In this document: positions 62,001 through 64,000 of the stretch, one piece after another
Layout: each line of letters opens with the position of its first letter
Position numbering within the stretch: the first letter of the stretch is position 1
From: Phoronis australis
Lineage: Eukaryota > Phoronida > Phoronidae
Direction: 5' to 3'
DNA length: 64,000 nucleotides
NCBI GenBank assembly: GCA_002633005.1
Contig: NMRA01000488.1
Location: 98,194 to 162,193 of the forward strand
Program-made: the position numbers and the translations under genes
The notes under the pieces: model-generated
The model's database searches: none
Seen by the model: only the letters and a program-made list of their open reading frames with translations
Told to the model about the DNA's origin: nothing

Positions 62001-63349
62001 TATCCTCAGCTTTAAATATGCGAGACAAGTTTTAAAAATTTCTAATCCTAAATCAACTTGTCAATGCAGGGCCTCCACTCACCTGAGGAGAAAAGTGCCT
62101 GTACCTTCTAAGAGGGTAATTTTTTGGTTTAGTTGGAAAATGAGCAGTTGCCACACCTCACCAGCAATGCCTCAAATAACCAAAACTAACGTTTTTGCAG
62201 GAGTAATTTTAATCTTGAGAGGAAGTTTTTAATCACTGCAGGGGAATTTTAAGGCATGAGGAGACAAATTTCATGTCATCATTTTTGAAATATTTTTCAT
62301 AGGGGAATGTGACTGATATTTAGCCCCTAAACTGAATTTTCAATTGTCATGTAAAATACGTTTTTCAATAGTACCTTGGGGTCAAGTAGATAGTTGTAAG
62401 GCATGAATAGGATGTCTGCTTCTTGTTTGGTCTCCTTAGCCATGTAGTATGGGCATACACTGAAATAAGAAGCAATGTCAAGACACAGTCAAAGGTGGAT
62501 TTGCATGCGAGTCAGGGTGTTAAGCTCCAATTTTCACCATTAAAGCTGCATTTCTGCCAGTTTATCTTACTGTCTAACAAAACAAAAATTAAATTATGCC
62601 TTTCACTCAAATTGGTCTCTAGTAATATTCCTTGTCATCATAGTCCTAGTCAATAGTTCTTAATGCTCCGACCTTGAAAATCCGACAATTTCAGAAATTA
62701 AAATCGTGTCAAAAAGACAGAGTAAAACAGACAAAGGACGGTAACGTGCCACTGCCAAAATTATGTTGGTTATTAATGAAAATAGACCATTTTATCTTGT
62801 CCATTAATGATGAAGGGAGATACGCCAACTCAGTTGATCATTAGGCCAAAAGAGCATAGTTGGTCCTAGTCTCAACCCATGTTCACTGATTAAAAAAGCC
62901 AGACAGCAGCTATATCAGCAGTACAAAGACAGGTAAGCAAGGTTAGACATGCCAGGTGATGAGTAAAACTTAAATGTTGGATTAGTTCTCGACTGTTGCT
63001 ACTCTTACCGATGTTTTTCACCAATCTTAACCAAATCTTCAATGTCCACCACATTGGGTAGAAAGCTGCCACCAGTTTTCTTGGCTGGAAAAAAAATGAA
63101 TTGCGACATTTAATGAAGTGCAAGAAGGTTTGCGTATGGCATCAGTAAGGCTAAATAAGAGTTTTTCATTTCGTAGGCACTTGAAAGTTCACCAAAACTG
63201 TATTACCATCGAGATTATTGTAGTACCGGCACGTGCGGCTGTTGACCTTGGCTCGACACAGATTGACCTTGACACTGTTACTTGTTTCCTGGGAGACCTT
63301 CTCATGGATACACAGTTGATCACGTGATCCCAACACGCCCACTTTGACA
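43962..63349 (-). CDS. RTEL1: Regulator of telomere elongation helicase 1 (RTEL1), N-terminus beyond the window
   Basis: RTEL1 is an XPD-family, Fe-S-containing 5'-3' DNA helicase in the nucleus that unwinds D-loops, T-loops and G-quadruplexes. Twenty-seven exons with matching phases encode 1077 residues. In order these hold the four Fe-S cysteines (QLCIH, NLCRAK, RTCRYY, RVCPYY), the DEAH box (IFDEAHN), [14 protein letters not shown] and [11 protein letters not shown], motif V (RGKVSEGLDF), motif VI (AIGRVIRH), one harmonin-homology domain, and a C-terminal RING with [13 protein letters not shown] and CPVC. The order and spacing match vertebrate RTEL1. The Walker A exon or exons lie to the right of 64000. 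Only one harmonin-homology domain is seen, against two in human, and no PCNA-binding QxxLxxFF motif was found. The assignment to RTEL1 rather than BRIP1 or DDX11 rests on the helicase core, the harmonin-homology domain and the RING together. Confidence 0.95.
44498..44610 (-). CDS. RTEL1: RTEL1 exon (in-window 26): RING finger, first cysteines
   Basis: Acceptor TTGTTTCAG, donor TTTGAA|GTGAGT. It encodes YDCAVCASS and [15 protein letters not shown], the first zinc ligands of a C-terminal RING. Confidence 0.9.
45380..45448 (-). CDS. RTEL1: RTEL1 exon (in-window 25)
   Basis: Acceptor TGATTTCAG, donor GATGTG|GTGAGT, 69 bp, phase 1/1. It links to the RING. Confidence 0.75.
45696..46100 (-). CDS. 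RTEL1: RTEL1 exon (in-window 24): disordered linker
   Basis: Acceptor TCTTGCAG, donor TACAG|GTAAGC, 405 bp. It is polar, low in hydrophobics, and starts with a basic RTKRTK stretch that could serve nuclear import. Human RTEL1 has its second harmonin-homology domain in this place; none is visible here. Confidence 0.85.
46631..46768 (-). CDS. RTEL1: RTEL1 exon (in-window 23): harmonin-homology domain, second part
   Basis: Acceptor ATGTTTAG, donor CAGG|GTATGT, phase 1/1. [17 protein letters not shown] and [17 protein letters not shown] match the vertebrate domain end. Confidence 0.95.
47846..48029 (-). CDS. RTEL1: RTEL1 exon (in-window 22): harmonin-homology domain, first part
   Basis: Acceptor CTTGACAG, donor [31 protein letters not shown] and [15 protein letters not shown] are typical of the RTEL1 harmonin-homology domain. 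Confidence 0.9.
48086..48175. mobile_element. MITE family 3 copy in an RTEL1 intron
   Basis: This is a small palindromic element whose ends GATATAACATGCCC and GGGCATCTTACATC flank TTTTGAGAATCAGTTTTC and its complement. It is the clearest member of the family in the window. Confidence 0.7.
48545..48616 (-). CDS. RTEL1: RTEL1 exon (in-window 21), 72 bp
   Basis: Acceptor TTTTTTGTAG, donor TGCCAG|GTATCT, 24 codons of a helical, Lys-rich linker. Confidence 0.75.
49229..49267 (-). CDS. RTEL1: RTEL1 exon (in-window 20), 39 bp
   Basis: Acceptor TTGTTTCAG, donor CTAGG|GTATGT, 13 acidic codons ([12 protein letters not shown]). It is short, but the phase and signals agree. Confidence 0.7.
49596..49680. 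mobile_element. MITE family 3 copy in an RTEL1 intron
   Basis: CTTTGAGAACCAGTTT and AAACTGGTTCTCAAAATG face each other across a loop of about 30 bases. Confidence 0.65.
49811..49920 (-). CDS. RTEL1: RTEL1 exon (in-window 19)
   Basis: Acceptor GTATTCAG, donor ATGAG|GTATGT. It encodes a linker with [14 protein letters not shown]. Confidence 0.8.
51119..51272 (-). CDS. RTEL1: RTEL1 exon (in-window 18)
   Basis: Acceptor AAATTTCAG, donor AAACG|GTGAGT, phase 0 in and 1 out. This is a Ser/Lys-rich linker after the helicase core. Confidence 0.85.
51612..51735 (-). CDS. RTEL1: RTEL1 exon (in-window 17)
   Basis: Acceptor TTTGTTAG, donor [32 protein letters not shown] closes the helicase core. Confidence 0.95.
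52108..52410 (-). repeat. 34-bp tandem array built on the RTEL1 exon 16/intron boundary
   Basis: Five exact 34-bp periods (52241-52410) are followed by one near-intact unit (52207-52240) and two decayed ones. On the minus strand each unit reads CTGTGTGATACTAG, then GTAAG or a variant, and ends in CTTCTCTCAG or CTTCTTGCAG. The first unit is half exon, so the repeat was seeded by the real splice donor. Units alternate between two subtypes (GAGAGAAGTG and CAAGAAGTCA on the plus strand). Confidence 0.9.
52397..52512 (-). CDS. RTEL1: RTEL1 exon (in-window 16): helicase motif VI
   Basis: Acceptor TTCGCAG, donor ACTAG|GTAAGT, phase 0 in and 2 out. [20 protein letters not shown] is motif VI. The last 14 bases of this exon form part of the first unit of the 34-bp tandem array in the following intron. 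Confidence 0.95.
53157..53294 (-). CDS. RTEL1: RTEL1 exon (in-window 15): helicase motif V
   Basis: Acceptor TGGTGTCAG, donor TCGGAG|GTATTG, 46 codons. [19 protein letters not shown] and [10 protein letters not shown] match the family closely. Confidence 0.95.
54027..54104 (-). CDS. RTEL1: RTEL1 exon (in-window 14)
   Basis: Acceptor TGTATCCAG, donor GAAAG|GTAAGT. It ends in FAAVCRGK, the start of helicase motif V. Confidence 0.9.
54833..54910 (-). CDS. RTEL1: RTEL1 exon (in-window 13)
   Basis: Acceptor CGTTGCAG, donor AGCAG|GTATGC, 26 codons in phase 0, with [13 protein letters not shown]. Confidence 0.9.
55661..55787 (-). CDS. RTEL1: RTEL1 exon (in-window 12)
   Basis: Acceptor TTTCTCCAG, donor [26 protein letters not shown] matches the start of helicase domain 2. 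Confidence 0.95.
56288..56401 (-). CDS. RTEL1: RTEL1 exon (in-window 11)
   Basis: Acceptor GTGTTTCAG, donor ACAAG|GTGCAA, phase 2/2. It encodes [11 protein letters not shown] and [12 protein letters not shown]. Confidence 0.9.
56730..56950 (-). CDS. RTEL1: RTEL1 exon (in-window 10): helicase motif III region
   Basis: Acceptor ACGTTTCAG, donor CAAAT|GTGAGT. It encodes [15 protein letters not shown] and [15 protein letters not shown], strongly diagnostic of RTEL1. Confidence 0.95.
57874..57948 (-). CDS. RTEL1: RTEL1 exon (in-window 9)
   Basis: Acceptor CTTTTGCAG, donor TCAAG|GTGAGC, 25 codons in phase 0, from VVFSQEKSE to KAQLAKYFK. Confidence 0.9.
58842..59001 (-). CDS. RTEL1: RTEL1 exon (in-window 8), followed by a predicted GC donor
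   Basis: It encodes [13 protein letters not shown] through LSKIAEVLK, which aligns without gaps to the family up to VVFS in the next exon. That alignment needs the exon to end at AAG, followed by GCAGGT. The nearby GT (4 bases on) would break the frame. Confidence 0.85.
59520..59760. mobile_element. MITE family 2, long copy in an RTEL1 intron
   Basis: The left end carries AGTAAAAATAAAACGAGCG and the right end TCCTTTATTTTTCCTATTT, then ATTCTTATCTGACAGTACC. It shares CTTTAATATATTTTAGTACC with the short copy at 42223-42356. Confidence 0.65.
60249..60327 (-). CDS. RTEL1: RTEL1 exon (in-window 7)
   Basis: Acceptor CATTTCAG. Of several overlapping GT sites, GTGTGT|GTGAGT gives the best consensus and keeps frame into the YIFELF exon. 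Confidence 0.85.
60742..60783 (-). CDS. RTEL1: RTEL1 exon (in-window 6), 42 bp
   Basis: Acceptor TTCTTGCAG, donor GAAGG|GTAAGA. The phase (1/1) connects its neighbours; it encodes [14 protein letters not shown]. Confidence 0.8.
60979..61129 (-). CDS. RTEL1: RTEL1 exon (in-window 5): Arch domain start
   Basis: Acceptor TGTGGCAG, donor [27 protein letters not shown] matches the segment after the DEAH box in vertebrate RTEL1. Confidence 0.95.
61499..61564 (-). CDS. RTEL1: RTEL1 exon (in-window 4): DEAH box
   Basis: Acceptor CTCTTTCAG, donor AACCTG|GTAGGT, 22 codons in phase 0. It contains [10 protein letters not shown], helicase motif II. Confidence 0.95.
62375..62459 (-). CDS. RTEL1: RTEL1 exon (in-window 3): fourth Fe-S cysteine
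   Basis: Acceptor TTATTTCAG, donor CCAAG|GTACTA. It encodes VCPYYMAKE and the conserved [11 protein letters not shown]. Confidence 0.95.
63009..63084 (-). CDS. RTEL1: RTEL1 exon (in-window 2)
   Basis: Acceptor TTTTTCCAG, donor CATCG|GTAAGA. It encodes the conserved [14 protein letters not shown] segment of the Fe-S domain. Confidence 0.9.
63207..63349 (-). CDS. RTEL1: RTEL1 exon (in-window 1): Fe-S cysteines 1-3
   Basis: Acceptor TTTACAG, donor CGATG|GTAATA, phase 2 in and 1 out. It begins near [14 protein letters not shown] and holds three of the four cluster cysteines. Confidence 0.9.
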
Positions 63350-63528
63350 CTGTAAACAAAGTATCAAATATGACCATTTCCACTACAGCAGAATGGGTGA
63401 ACTACGAACACGATGGGCCAAGCAACTCAGCACAGTCCATACACAGACATGCAAGCATGAATTGTCTGGTCTACTAAACAACGCTAGCAGGGAAAATATT
63501 GATTGAAACTGGAGGATTAATGATGACG

Positions 63529-63654
63529 AGTCACATGAGGTCGACTCCTACTAATTCATTGTGCCTGACCAGTCACACGAAGTCGATTCCTACAAACTCC
63601 TTGTGCCTGACCAGTCACATGAGGTTGATTCTTACTAACTCCTTGTGCCTAACC
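63529..63654. repeat. 42-bp minisatellite, 3 units
   Basis: Three head-to-tail 42-bp units, each starting AGTCACA and ending TTGTGCCTGACC or a close variant, lie in an intron upstream of the Fe-S exon of RTEL1. Confidence 0.9.
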
Positions 63655-63834
63655 AGGTCTACTGTTTCATGAACCCTCTTGAGGGAAAGCAAGATGCCAT
63701 TTCTACTAGACATACGTACTCTTGTGGATAAGCCACGGCAAAAAATTTATAGTCCTACAATTTTGTGAAGGTCATGTGCGTGAATGTTAGCATGAAAGTA
63801 GAAAAAAGCAATGCTTCAGCAATATATTAAACAG

Positions 63835-63863
63835 GGTGTGTGTGNNNTGTGTGTGTGTGTGTG
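63835..63863. repeat. TG microsatellite with NNN assembly ambiguity
   Basis: A TG dinucleotide run is broken by three Ns at 63845-63847, so its true length is unknown. Confidence 0.9.
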
Positions 63864-64000
63864 CTGTTTTAAGGCATCAATCTACTTTTCAGACAGGATT
63901 TTGTTTGCCACTGAGTCCTTTCCTACACTGCTTTTTTTAAAGACAATTTTTTGTAAATTGGGCTGTGTATTCTGATTGTAAGTAGTATTTTTCTAAGAAC

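Overview
This window is animal nuclear DNA: AT-rich, with long introns, GT-AG splice sites, SINE- and MITE-like repeats and two protein genes that can be traced exon by exon. The gene content and the dense small non-autonomous repeats fit a marine invertebrate deuterostome such as a lancelet or hemichordate. That placement is an inference; the species cannot be named from the window. Two ambiguity sites (an N at 23425, NNN at 63845-63847) show it is a draft assembly.

Layout. 1-7100: no supported gene; MITE copies, a CA microsatellite and a 25-bp minisatellite. 7145-7809 (minus): the first coding exon of an unidentified proline-rich, SH3-ligand-like protein whose later exons were not found. 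7810-33541: about 26 kb without a supported gene. It holds MITEs, a tRNA-derived SINE head, a near-perfect hairpin, a 1.65-kb direct duplication that meets at the N (probably two haplotypes joined by the assembler), and a repeat rich in CCGCCATCTT and CTTCCGG motifs. 33542-40248 (plus): a complete seven-coding-exon gene for a 782-residue protein. It has an N-terminal RRM-like domain of the PARP14/DTX3L sort, an unrecognised middle, and a C-terminal subtilisin (S8) domain. The S8 domain keeps Asp, His and oxyanion Asn but has Ala where the catalytic Ser should be, so it is a likely cytosolic pseudoprotease. 43962-63349 (minus, running off the right edge): RTEL1, the iron-sulphur DNA helicase that disassembles D-loops and T-loops. 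Twenty-seven exons can be placed with consistent phases, covering 1077 residues from the Fe-S domain to a C-terminal RING. The N-terminal part with the Walker A motif lies beyond the window.

The pseudosubtilase and RTEL1 genes converge tail to tail with 3.7 kb between stop codons. Nothing suggests they share a pathway. The most unusual items are the RRM-pseudosubtilase fusion and a 34-bp tandem array in an RTEL1 intron, in which each unit repeats the exon 16/intron boundary and so carries decoy splice sites. A predicted GC-AG intron also occurs in RTEL1.
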